A DNA stretch of 64,000 nucleotides, taken from contig JADGJC010000016.1 in NCBI GenBank assembly GCA_027596075.1, positions 186,001-250,000 on the forward strand. Reading direction: 5' to 3'. The translations under genes and the position numbers were made by a program. Below, in pieces: positions 12,175-23,739 of the stretch. The notes below the pieces were generated by a model that had not been told where the DNA came from, made no database searches, and saw nothing but the letters and a program-made list of their open reading frames with translations. Every line of letters begins with the position of its first letter. Positions within the stretch are counted from its first letter, which is position 1. This DNA comes from Rhizophlyctis rosea (taxonomy: Eukaryota > Chytridiomycota > Chytridiomycetes > Rhizophlyctidales > Rhizophlyctidaceae).

Positions 12175-15100
12175 CTACTGCCACTTATAATGCGAACAAG
12201 GGAAAACCTTCACCCTCGGCCCCTCCTGAACTTTACTCCCCAACCCCGCAAAAACAACATCAACCTCCTCCCCCATCCCATCCCCTCCCCCCGTCAACCC
12301 CTTCACAATCTCATCCGCACATATTTCACAACACCCCATCTGGCTACTAAACAAATACTTGGCTCCATCCAATAACTGACTTCGCGCTACCATTGCCGCT
12401 CCCGCACCACCAGCCCCCACACCTAAGAGACTTACAAGATCCACACCCGCATTCCGTCCTTCTTTTGTTCGCACAACAGCGCTGGCGAGCACGTCAGCCG
12501 CGAGTGTTAACATAAACGTTCCCACAACTTTTGAAAGATCCCGCGCCTCATCCCGATCGGTAACAGCAGGATCAGTCATCTCAACTACCAAATCCAACAA
12601 ACTCCCCACACATGCGGCCCCTCCCCCCCCCCGCCTCAAACAACTCTCCCGCCCGTCCATAATGCCCCTCAAACCCATTGACACCCCCCAAACTCCACTC
12701 AACCTTCCCCTCAGTACTCATCCCTACAACCCCCTTCTGCTTGACAACATCAAACCCGACCCCTCCACCCGCTAAAAGAATCTGCGCAACTTGTGACCGG
12801 ACTCGTTCGACTTCGTGCAGTACGCTTTTACATCGTTCTAACATCCCTATCACACTCTCTTGATTGAGTGTTGCGGGACTGAAGTTATTCCCAACAGAAT
12901 CAACACCTAAAAACTCCATCAAACTCCTCAGCAGCGCGGGATCCATAACAGGTAACTTCGTCCCGTGATCAGGTATCGCGTCTCCCTCCGGTTCGGGGAA
13001 TAACGGTTGTTCAGGGTGGAATTCTTGCATCCTCGTAAGGATGAACAGCGTCTGGCAGAGCGTGAAGTGGATGTGCGGGTGCAGGAAGTGGGGTATGCTG
13101 CCGGGGTGGCGGCGGAGGATTTGCGGTGTGTGGTGGGTGGGAGGTGTTGATGAGAGTGCTGATGTGGTGGTTGCTGATGCGTCTGGGTCGGGCGTCATTT
13201 TGGCGAGGTAGTAGAGGGCTAGGTAGGGTTGGTGGAGGAGGACGTATCCGACGGCTGCAATTTTACACACGCACACACGCATCAGCTCAACATCCCAAAA
13301 CCCCTTTCCACAGTGATCCCCATGCCACCACAAAAGATACAAACAAGAAGAAAGGGCATCAAAACTTACCAAGATTCAACCAAACACACATCAACCCATG
13401 CCAATCATTATGAATCCTAAACACTCTCTCCTCCTCATAAAGCGCAACCATCCCCATATCAAACATCCCCTTCCCAGCAATTTCCGGCGCCCCCTCATCC
13501 ACTGCCCCCTCCCCAATATTCACCCCATCCAACCTCGGCGGACCCCAATACCGCTTACAAGCCTCCAACTGGCCCTCCCCACCATGGTGAGACGCTACAT
13601 CCATGTCCCGTATCCAGTGTAGGGAGTTGAGGATTTTACCAACTTCCATGTAGAGACACCCGACGTTGATGGATTCCTTCGCGATACCTTGTTCGTCGGG
13701 GAGGTTGCGGAAGAGTTTTAGTGCTTTTTCGTGGTGGGAGAGGGCGGAGGGGAGCCGGCCTTTGGCGTGGTAGGATGTGCCGACGTTGGCTATGATTGCT
13801 GCTTCGGCGGCTTGGACTTCTAGATGTTGTGAATACGGCGTGGACAAGGACGATCGACGCGTCTGGAATGATTGTGACAGCTGCGCTTTATTAGAGTAAA
13901 ACGTCACTAGCAGCTCTGCTTTCAGGTTATTGTCCAACGCTTCGTCGTCCAGTCCTAATTGCTGGTGACAGAGCGCGAGGTGCGTGAGTGCGCGGGCGTG
14001 TGCGAGGAGGGTTTGGCGGTGGAGGTAGGAGAGTTTGATACGGGGTGAATTGACGAGTGTGGGTGCGGAGGAGGCAAAGGAGTCGGCACGTTCACTAACG
14101 GGTGTTGATGGCGGTGGCGTGTCCGTCGATGATGTGGACTTACTTGACGCACTGCGTAATGCGGGTGGAGGACAGCTTGCCGGCAATGGGTATTCCTCCA
14201 TGACCGCCTCCGCCAATCGTCTGCACATATCATGATACTGGATGGCTTCCTGATACTGGCCAAGAGAAAAGTGCGCATTGCCAAGGTTGGTGGTCAACTG
14301 AAGGTACCACACAACGATCGGAGGTCCCTGTGATACATCAGGTCCCTTATCTCCCCCGCCCACACTCGAAAACGACGGATCCTCCGCCGACTCCGTGTCA
14401 CTATCAATATCCGCATGCAACATGACCAACTGCAACCACACCGAACTCTGCCGCGCCGACGCCGACGTGACATACCGCGTCGTCACGTCCCATGCCGTCC
14501 GCAACTCGTTCAAACTGTCGTTCAACTTCCCTTGCACGCGCAAAGCGGCACCAATATTGGCAAGCGCTTTCGCCTCCCGAATGTAATCTCTATTCTCAAC
14601 CGCCAGATTCCGCGCCTGTCGCCATTTAGCAAGTGCTTCTTCAATGTTATGTCGAGGTGCCGCGAATGCTGCCCCTCCTGCATCCAGCAAGTCATCAACG
14701 GTAATGGGTACGTTCGATCCCAGCCGTTTCGGGATAGTCGGTCCACCGGTTCGGGCGGGCTCGGTGCCATACGCATCAAATGGTCGGGCGGTTTCATCAA
14801 AGGACGTAGGTCGTGGCGTTGACGGTTCAGCGTAATTATAGAGTGAGCTTGCGTCAGCTATAGATGATGGACGCCGACGAGGAAGTTGATCTATAAGAAT
14901 TGATATGAAACATTCATTGGATGACAACAACCGCAACGACAAAACTCAACAATTGAACTAACCAACTGGGGAAGCTTGTTCGGGTGCAAAGTTATGGTTA
15001 GGGTAATTATTTGAAGCGATCAGCGAGGCTACGCGTGGTGCAGGTGTGTTGGAAGGACGTAATGGTGCGGAGCCGGGTTGAACGTACCCACCGGAATTCG

Positions 15101-15635
15101 CGCCCGGCTGTACGTAACCCCCGCCTCCGTAACTACCCGGTTGCACATACCCGCCGGTTGGTGTGTTGTAAGCTGGTGGAGTATACGGCCCTGCGGACGG
15201 GGCGTATCCGTTTGGGGGCTGATTGTAAGGTGCTGGATATCCGTAGGGAGTAGTGGGGGATGGGGTATATGAAGATGGATGCGGAGGGACGTAAGCTTGC
15301 GTTGTTGGGACGCCGCCGGGATAATGAGGAATAACGGTTCGTGGAGGAGCTTGAAACGGTCTGCTTACTGATCCCGACCGTTCGGGAAGGCCTGCTGCGG
15401 ATAGATTTCGCGCTGGGATGTTGACGGCGCTGCCAGTTCGAGGGTGAATCATGACGGCTGGGTTTGAAGGATATGCTCCCATGGGCGGCCCATGTCCCGC
15501 AGCGCCAGGCATGGGACCTCCATTGGGTGACGGTCTTACTGGTGCGTTTCGCCGTGGTGGTATGTACACGCCGGAGGACGCGCCGGGACGAGGAGGGGGA
15601 TTGGACATGCCTGAGAGCGAACTGTCTTTGTGCAC
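12175..15635 (-). CDS. TPR protein with long Pro/Gly-rich N-terminus (frameshift in a homopolymer)
   Basis: Three exons: 15635-14963, 14890-13370 and 13254-12175. Introns are 14962-14891 and 13369-13255, both phase 1 with GTTAGT or GTAAGT donors. Residues 1-225 are disordered and rich in Pro, Gly and Tyr, with repeats of the type GGYVQPG. The second exon holds tetratricopeptide repeats: ALANIGAALRVQGKLNDSL, TTNLGNAHFSLGQYQEAIQY, LTHLALCHQQLGLDDEALD, ANVGTSYHAKGRLPSALSH and SINVGCLYMEVGKI. This resembles TPR scaffolds of the LGN/GPSM class, without visible GoLoco motifs. The last exon continues helical (YVLLHQPYLALYYLAKM) and ends with a Cys-containing segment. The frame breaks at a run of ten C (12623-12632, plus strand). 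Nine would restore one frame down to the stop at 12175. This is probably a sequencing or assembly error in a homopolymer, though a real frameshift cannot be excluded. Partner and role are unknown. Confidence 0.75.
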
Positions 15636-17722
15636 GCGGAAAATTCTATGCTCCGTCCAATTGAATATTCCCGCACTATACCAAGGCTGAGGCCGCCAGA
15701 GTAGTCAAATTGGGTCTAAGTTGTTGATTCTGTGTAGTGAACCATGCTTTAGCTCGAGAGAAGCTGGACTGCGAACAGCGCCACACGATAGTGGGCAAAC
15801 GTCCTTTACACGTTATATGGCTGCGCAACCTACTTTCGCTATTGGCCGTGACGTTGGGCAGGCTGGCTGAACGACTAGGGATCTTTACCGTACGATATAT
15901 AATTTCAACCGAACTGTAAATCCTGGTCAACCGTGGGAACGCGCGTAACACCCCAAACTGTCAAAGGCCTCAGAGCAACTTTGGGTCGGAGACTAAGGCA
16001 CTATTGACGAGTGTGCCATATGCTTGCACTCTACGTATTTTACTAGGAACGGAAACGGCTATATTTAGCCATTTGGCCGTGCGAAAGTAAACAAAGAATG
16101 CGGCTGGTGACCTACCAACCCGGAAAATGCCACCCGTGCCTCTGCGCGTGGGACTGTTGTGTGCTCGCTCGTCCAATGCCGTGTTCTTCGACAGGCTATG
16201 CAATAGGGAGAAGAGTGTGTAACTGCGATATCAGGGTTGTCGTGACCATCGCGAAGCGGAGTGCAATGGGAGTTCAAAGTCCAATGAGTCCTTCAACCAT
16301 TCTGATGGGCCGGAGTGGGGGCTGGTCGGATGTGAAGGTGGGCGTGGCACTGGAACAGTTGTGCCCATGTGAATCACGACAGCTCATATTGCTGACGAGA
16401 GCATATCAGGACTGATTGATGTGGCTTTGAGACGCGTGTGGATAACGGAAGGGTCCATGTCAAACTTCTAACAACGGCCTGATAGTATACTGGCATAACT
16501 ACTGCAAACATTGATTGGGGGTTTACTTCCGACCATTGCATTCCCCGAATCCGGGTCAGGCCATTATTTGCGAGCTTCGCTTTTTTTTACACTTCAAATG
16601 GTCGATGACACTGTCCACTATGCTGGTCAGATCGCAGCTTTTTGACCAATTGTAATCAGACCGCGTTTGAATGAAAAAGTGAATCGACTGTGCCTTCGGC
16701 ATTCCTGGGCCATTTCTTTGGAAACGAACACCCAGTAACACCCGGACGCACCCTACCCATTCTCACACCCTGATCCTGACCAGGAAGTCTTCCCACATCT
16801 AATACTTTAATTACAAGATCACCAATTGCAACTATCAGCTGTGCCTTGAACAACAGCTGGGCTGGTCCAGACGTGGCCACTCTCAATGAGTTGTATTGAC
16901 GGTTCACTTTCCAGCTACCATTCTAGCAATGCAATTCGACGCTCAGCAGGCCATGATCCTTGAGACATCGCGGCTGATGAAGTTGGACTATTGTGCCGGC
17001 GGTTGTAATGCCGATGCCGTCGATCACCGACAAGGTTGTCTATGACACAAGTGTGCATAAACCCATCCGGAAGATCGCTTTTGGAGGCGGACAATATGCG
17101 GGCTCATCGGTCTCATCGAGCGGGATTCGTCATGAGAACCCTTCGGACTCGTCAAGCGGCATGAATAGATTAGTCAGGTGGTGATTCCAGAATAGTGGCA
17201 CAGCCATGTGATGTCTGCCAATCAGTCTCAACATGGCGCCATTTACTGCGCCACACCGGAATGCCGTCCTCCCCCACGATTAGTAATCACGATCAGTAAT
17301 GAGATCAATCTCACCGTATCCAAATCGCCGCAACTCGATCCATAAACACGTTTAATTGGATGGCACAGTCATGCAGCAGGTCACTCACACGATGGAAGAA
17401 TTTGTTCTGGCATTGGGCCGCAACAGAGACGCGTGAGCCCAGTCCCAGCATTGCTCATCTGGCCACGCGTCCCTCAATGCCGAAGACCCAGAAATTTCAA
17501 ATTTGATGGCGAATGGTCCCGAGGAGGTGCAAAAAAGCACACATATAAATACTTCAACACCTATGCACGGACCCCCGGGCTTCACAGAGAATTAATAGTT
17601 GTCCGCCTATCCTCACCACACCGAACATCCATTCGTCGCACATATACCACAGAATCAAAGCGTTATCCCGATCCACATACCCCATTGTTACCTTGTGTTC
17701 CTAACAGGTCCACAGCATAGAA
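15636..17722. other. Divergent intergenic region (promoters of TPR and CYS3-like genes)
   Basis: About 2 kb between divergently transcribed genes. Only short frames occur, none with domain similarity or splice-linked partners. The right end must contain the promoter and leader of the cystathionine gamma-lyase gene. I could not recognise a specific factor site with confidence. Confidence 0.45.
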
Positions 17723-19152
17723 ATGTCACCACACGCTGTCACCGACGGTGTCGTTGAATACACCAATGGCATCAATGGCCACGTAGAAGCAGTTCCCGCC
17801 GAACCCCGCCAGTTTGGTTTCGGAACACTAGCAGTCCACGCTGGTCAAGAGCCTGGTAAGCAACTTCTCCTAAAAGCGTGTTTGGGCCTATGCGTTGACG
17901 GGATGTAAACAAAAACCAGTCCTAACCTCTGGAACGTTCTCTTTCAACAGACCCAGTAACAGGCGCCGTAATCCCCCCACTCTCCCTCTCCACAACCTTC
18001 GCCCAATCCGCCGCCGGAATCCACAAAGGCTACGACTACTCCCGTTCCGGCAACCCCAACCGCAATGCTTTTGAAACTGCCGTCGCTGCTCTTGAGGGCG
18101 GGAAGTACGGACTGGCCTTTGCTTCCGGGTCCAACACAACTGCTACAGTGCTTAATCTCGTCCCCACCGGCGGACATATCGTCAGTGTGAACGACACGTA
18201 TGGTGGGACGTTTAGGTACTTTACGAAAGTGGCGAGTAACAATGGGGTTGGAGTTACGTTTGTGGATTTGTACGATCCGGAGAATTTGAGGAGTGCTGTG
18301 CAGGATGATACGAAGATTGTTTGGATCGAGACGCCGAGTAAGTAAAAGCGTACCATCATGACACACCTCTTTCTCCAGTCGATACATATTCTAATTCTTT
18401 ACTCTTCCCCAACAACAGCAAACCCAACCCTCCGCCTAGTCGACATCGCCGCCATCTCCCGCATCCTCCACACCTACCCCTCCCCCCCACTCCTCGTAGT
18501 AGACAACACCTTCATGTCCCCCTACTTCCAAAACCCCCTCTCCCTCGGCGCAGACATCGTAGTCCACTCCGTAACAAAATACATAAACGGCCACTCCGAC
18601 GTCGTAATGGGCCTCGCCATCACAAACAACGACGCAATCCACGACCGTCTACGATTCCTCCAAAACTCTATCGGAGGCGTTCCGAGTGCTTTTGATTGCT
18701 TTTTGGCGAATAGGGGGTTGAAGACTCTGCATTTGAGAATGAAGGCTCATGAGACGAACGCGACGGCTATTGCGAGGTATTTGGAGAGTCACCCGAAAGT
18801 TGAGGAAGTAATCTACCCCGGTCTCCCATCCCACCGCCAACACGACTTAGCACGTCGTCAACAAAAAGGTTTTGGTGGGATGTTGTCCTTCCGGCTTCGT
18901 AACGGCACCTTAGAAACGTCCAATAAGTTCCTCGCATCCCTTAAAATCTTCGCGTTAGCGGAAAGTTTGGGCGGTGTGGAGAGTTTGGCGGAGTTACCCG
19001 CTGTTATGACGCATGCGAGTTTGACGCCCGAGGCGCGGGAGGCGTTGGGTGTTACGGATAGCTTGATTAGGATGAGTGTTGGGGTGGAGGAGGTGGAGGA
19101 TTTGGTTGCGGATATTGAGCAGGCGCTTAATGTTGCTGTGCCGTCGGTTTGA
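17723..19152 (+). CDS. CYS3: Cystathionine gamma-lyase
   Basis: PLP enzyme of transsulfuration: cleaves cystathionine to cysteine, 2-oxobutyrate and ammonia in the cytosol. Exons are 17723-17855, 17951-18337 and 18419-19152. Both introns (17856-17950 and 18338-18418) are phase 1, giving 417 residues, the usual length for the family. Family motifs: ISLSTTF-type start (PPLSLSTTFAQS), YDYSRSGNPNRNAFE, ALEGGKYGLAFASGS, ETPTNPTLRLVDI across the second splice junction, and SVTKYINGHSDVVMG with the PLP lysine at about residue 227. Asp at about 202 (VDNTF) should pair with the pyridine nitrogen. ETPTNPTL and the overall pattern match gamma-lyase better than gamma-synthase. Sibling enzymes of the Cys/Met metabolism PLP family are the only real alternative. 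Codon choice swings from C-ending to G/T-ending twice within exon 3. Confidence 0.95.
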
Positions 19153-19457
19153 ATGGGCGTTTAGTGCTTGTAGGTTGGGTTATTCCCCGCACCCACCCCT
19201 CCACATAGAAGTTTTTGGGCGAGGGTGGGTGGTGTCTTATTTTCTGTACATATAGTTTTCTTTAGACCCTAGCGAATTCTTTAGTTTGTTTGTTTTACTT
19301 GTATTTAATGTTTTGTGTTGTTTCAATAGAGGTTTCGAGTAGCTAATACTATAGCTATATCTACTACCTATTCTTATTTTCGTTGCTTATGATTGTGGTC
19401 TCTATGTATGGGATACTCGGAAGTGTGGAGTATGGTATGGTGAACGGGGAGATGTCA
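19153..19457. other. Convergent 3' flanks
   Basis: T-rich spacer between the 3' ends of the cystathionine gamma-lyase gene and the YbaK-like gene. Probably the two 3' UTRs and polyadenylation sites (TTTAATGTTTTGTG near 19303). No gene. Confidence 0.5.
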
Positions 19458-20709
19458 TCATTCCAGATCCGTCACATAACAACCGGTTGCTTTGATGAAG
19501 TCCGCTAGGGGCACCGCGACTTTCCAATCCACATGTCCAGCGCCCACGAAGAATATTGGTGGCTGAACGAGGCAAGTAATTCAGCCAATTTAGTGAGCGC
19601 AGTGGTTGAAGTTGGCATCTGGAGTTTACCTGAAGTTTCGCGATGTTCTCGGTGATAATGATAGGAAGTGGTGCGTTCATTCCTGATGTTTTGGTTTCCA
19701 TCAGCGTGGTTGGGAGGGACGGCAAGGAATCTTGAGGTAGATCTCCCACTACATACCAAACGGACTAACGGCATTATTTTCGTATCCGCTCAATTCGAAT
19801 GATTTCTGCCACGTCTCATCAATAACAAAATATGCAGTGGTATGTCCAATCAGAGATAAGTAAACAAACCTCTTCAGGCGCGACTCGCATGTTATAGTAC
19901 TTCTTCGGAATCTCCTTGTTCCCCAGCTCGCGGACATAGTTCATGAGTTTCTGCGTGTTGAGTTTGTCTACGTACTGGTTTTGTACAGAGGATGAGCGTG
20001 CCATTCAAAGGGGAGGATGAGATTGGTCATTCTTTTTGTTTGTTTTACCTGGACTATTACGCAGTAGTATTGGGAGTTTTTGGGATCTGGCGAGGGACGG
20101 GGAGTTGGATTTTGCGGGCATGATCACCAATAGATAGGGCGTAACTTACCAAACTGATTCTTGGACGGCTTCCATCGCGTGTTTTCGAAGATTATGCTTT
20201 TGCAGAGGTGAGCTGTGCTGGGTGCGAGGAGGCGGAAACTGCGGCGGACGGGGACGTGTGAGGGTTCGACCTTATCTGAGGTTTTTCGGAGAGAGCTGAT
20301 TGACGACCGCAACTTACGCTCGCTTCTGTAATGACCATGAATAATAATCTAAACACAATTTCGAAGTCAAGCTCTCATTGGCAACAGACACGCTCAAATA
20401 GAGATCCTAACCAGACTCAACCTCATAAAACCTAGCACACCGCCTCAGCCCCACCGCCTTTGTCCCTTCCTCGACCTACACAGCTTGCATCGTTAGGTTA
20501 TTCACTGTTCATCAACACACTATCTCTCGGTCGTTTTACAGATTTCTCACCTTTCTCACACCATCGGGAGCGTGGGAAGGGACTTGCTCAGTACCGGCTT
20601 TTTTGAGGTGGTTTTTTATGTAGAGGTCTATGACGCGTGGGTTTTGGGTGTAGATTGTTGTGAGCTCTTCGGTTAGGGTTTCGAGGCGTGTGAGGAGGGT
20701 GGTGGGCAT
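19458..20709 (-). CDS. YbaK/ProX-type aminoacyl-tRNA deacylase-like protein
   Basis: Eight small exons, rebuilt by hand: 20709-20551, 20475-20412, 20275-20150, 20086-20049, 19974-19870, 19805-19757, 19682-19630 and 19562-19458. Every junction has GT...AG and phases match, giving 232 residues. The C-terminal half is a YbaK / tRNA-editing domain: SQYYCVIVQYVDKLNTQKL, EEKSFELSGYENNAVSPFG, NAPLPIIITENIAKLQ, PPIFFVGAGHVDWKVAVPL. The GYE..AVSPFG and GAG.VDWKV motifs are characteristic. Family members hydrolyse mischarged tRNAs such as Cys- or Ala-tRNA(Pro). Here there is no synthetase domain, so it would act in trans. The N-terminal 110 residues are less familiar. An in-frame Met at 20859 would add 50 low-complexity residues, but 20709 is preferred. 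No single exon is long enough to stand out as a gene by itself. Confidence 0.82.
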
Positions 20710-21476
20710 TTTGACGTTTAGGGAATGGGGTGGGAATTGGATGGAGTAAATAGTGCAGGACTGGGGAGGCAGATGGGCAACATTGTGGGCAGTTGGGTTC
20801 TGAAGGCCGCGTGGCGCAGTGAGTGACACCGTGTGGCGTTTGACTAAGGGTGTCCACACAACTGGACATGCTATTTTTGATTACCATTATCTCATTTCCA
20901 ACATCAACAATTGGGCTGATAGTAGCACTGGACGGAACATACTATCATTGGGAAATACCCACTTTCGGGTGGGGGAAGAGCAATGACAACAGCAGCAACA
21001 CGGATTTGACACGTCGCAGCTTCAATGTTCATCCAATGCCTCCTCCTCTTCCTTTGACTCGAGTCACGAAGCCCCGCGCGTTTCTCCATCAGCCACCCGG
21101 CCGTGACCGAAGTGAGTGAGCACAAGGGGCGAACACAAAATTCCACGGGCGCCCTTCCTCCCGGCCCTCAGCGGCCCCTCCGATACTCCGACACAGGAAT
21201 ATGATAGCAACGCATGTTACAAATCACCTGGATATGGCCAACGTGGCAGGCCGTTCTTCAGAGTGTTCCAGTGGGAGGAAAGGGGCCAAGCCGATCCAGT
21301 ACTTGAATAATGCTTTTCAATCACTGAAGGAGAGCCTGACCTGCAAATTATAAAGGCCGGACGCCACCTACCCCACCATCCTCACTTCACTCAACTACTC
21401 TCACTCAACTTCAGACATACGACCTGACATCTTCCTGTTTCTCTATCCGTCCAGCCCACCAAAACCACATCAAAAC
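20710..21476. other. Divergent promoter region
   Basis: Lies between the YbaK-like gene (minus) and the GFA gene (plus) and should hold both promoters. The last 100 bases (TATAAAGG at 21350, then a pyrimidine-rich leader with CACTCAAC repeats) fit a core promoter for the GFA gene. No other gene is seen. Confidence 0.45.
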
Positions 21477-22126
21477 ATGTCTACTCCACTCACAGGCGGT
21501 TGCCACTGCAAAGCGAACCGCTACACCGTCACCACCACCGATGCTTCCCACCTCTACCCAGAAGGCTTCGGCATGATGCAAAGCATGACCGGCAAACCGG
21601 CTCGTTTCGCAACTGACATCAACCCTCATGTTGCGGATCCCATCACCGTTCCCACCATGGCTACTCATTGTCACTGTGAAAGTTGTCGTACCACCACCGG
21701 ATGCTTGTGGAGCACGTTGATGCCTGTCAGTAGGGAGGCTTTCAAGTGGGGTAAGTGCTTTGCTCCACAATCTCGAGATCATCCATAACATCTTCACTTA
21801 CTGTCTTCAACCACCATCCAGAAACGCCCGAAACCGCCCGCACATCCTTCAAATCCTCCGAAACCGTCTCCCGCACATTCTGCGCAACCTGCGGCACCCA
21901 CCTCCTCTACGACGCATCCACCCGGCCTTGGGTGGCGATCTTTGTTGGGTCGCTGGAGGATCCGGACCGTGTGACTGCTAGCACCAGCATGCATGGTCAG
22001 GATTCTTTGAAGAGTTATGTTCGTCCCGATCCGCAGGTGCCGATTTTCGGGTATGATGGAAAGAGTGTGTATGTAATTGATTCTGGGTTGGAGTGTGGGG
22101 AGTTGGGAAAGAAGGTTGGGGCGTGA
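21477..22126 (+). CDS. GFA-domain (glutathione-dependent formaldehyde-activating enzyme-like) protein
   Basis: Two exons, 21477-21750 and 21822-22126, joined in phase 1 (donor GTAAGT), give 192 residues. It is a small zinc-binding GFA/CENP-V fold: TGGCHCKANRY near the N-terminus, then ATHCHCESCRTTTGC, then TFCATCGTHLLYD in exon 2. These Cys pairs are the two structural/catalytic zinc ligand sets of the family. The founding member binds the glutathione-formaldehyde adduct. Most fungal paralogs have no assigned substrate, so the specific reaction here is unknown. Cytosolic: no signal peptide or membrane segment. A TATAAA sequence sits about 125 bp upstream of the start. Confidence 0.9.
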
Positions 22127-23739
22127 TCATGGGGTGTGTGGGTTTCAGCTTGTGGGGGGTTGATAGGAAGGGCTGATAGGAGGGGTTAATATTGCGAAGT
22201 TTTGTATATACTGAAATATGATGGGACTGCAGCGTTGGTAAAGTGCATCAGTGACTGGCTGGTCGTATTTACTTCGGCGGAGGATGAGTGTGCCTAAATG
22301 TGACGGGCGATTGTCATATCGCCTGTCACCTGCGCAGCCTGGAAGTCTTGAAGTGGGACCATGGCCGTCAGGAAGTGCCAAGCATCCGCTTACCTTGATC
22401 ATCATTGTGGACCTATGATTGTGATCCAATCTCTCATTCTTTTGCTATCAAAGGACAGTCTTCCCTGTTGGATTGCAGATGAGGAACAAAATAATGTAAC
22501 TTTTAGTCCGGGGATGCCAGTCAACGTTTTCGCCCTTTCCCCAACATCCTTTTCCACCCATAACCCTATTGCTAGAAGCTGGTGCCAGTGTCCGTTTGTT
22601 TCATTGCTTGCCTGGGTCTGCCAGTGTATGCAGGGCCCTTCCGGTTCCCATTGGGGAAGAGGGCTGGTTAGGCCGGCTGGAAGGGACGTGGCCAGTTTGA
22701 AAAGTGGTAGCCTTGGAGGACTTCAGGGAGGAGCTCAATTGGAGTACATATGGTGCCCGTTGGGTTTGAAAAGTCGTTTTAGAGGTCAATCCTCTGTCAT
22801 GATATCTGATTGCTGGTATGGCGATAATTTCAACGAAACCAATACGGCGGAGAGTCTTGAAATGGACACAATTCGCCTTAGTGGGTCCATTTGAACTGAG
22901 CATGCGGGTCAAATCTGCTTGTTTGCGGAAAGATGGTAAGTAATTCCCGCCTGTTGACTCTCCAATGTTGACTTCATAAGCGACGACATCCGTAGGCTTT
23001 TACCCCGTGGGCATCTCGGCTGATATAGGTCAGCGCATCATGGTGCAACCATTATGCCCTTGGTCAGTTTGGGAAGGGGTGCAAGAAGGTGCCAAGGCTT
23101 GGTCGTGAAGTCGTACATTAACTGGCATTGGGCGTGAATCATCTGTGCTCTACATTGGACGTCCGGGCACCCGCCCAAAGAAATCAAACAAGTTTGCGGC
23201 TGACGCCAATCAAAGTCGTTTGCAGCTTGGACACCCCCGACACCGTCCATCTCCCGCGTTTGACCGAATGCTCTGACACATACGTATCAGGCGCGCAGAC
23301 GGGCACGAGGTTCGAAACTTGAGAGTCGTGAAGGGAACTGACTCTGAAGTGGAAGGTTTGGGAATGGAGTGCGGGGAAGGGCTTTTTACTAATTCACGTC
23401 TTCGTGCCAAATGCCGTTTCCGTAACCTCCGCAAGCTCCGGAGTCTGGAGAAAGCTCCGGCCGGGCGGAACTTCTAAACGTGTTGAGTTGAGTGAACCTT
23501 CTTTTTTGAAAGCTTTCCATATATTATTCGGATACCCGACAGCCGACTGCGAGCTTGTTGATGTCTTCATTCTCCACTCCAACTCTCCGAACCCCACAGG
23601 CATCTATTTCCGATGGTGTGGTAACATGTGCTCACGTTGAGCTTCTACACGGCAACTTTGACGAATATAAATCTTGAAGCGTGAGTATGGCAACCCGATT
23701 CACCCTACCCTTTCGCCAAGTCTCCTTGCCTTGCTCACC
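22127..23739. other. Intergenic, nothing recognised
   Basis: 1.6 kb. A 177-residue plus frame (22361-22894) and overlapping minus frames show no domain and no splice-linked neighbours. TATAAATC at about 23667 lies roughly 70 bp upstream of the CBM1 gene start and is a likely core promoter. Confidence 0.45.

Noticed and set aside
22361..22894. 177-codon open frame on the plus strand
   Set aside because: No family signal, no codon polarity, competing minus frame of similar quality; no splice-linked neighbours.
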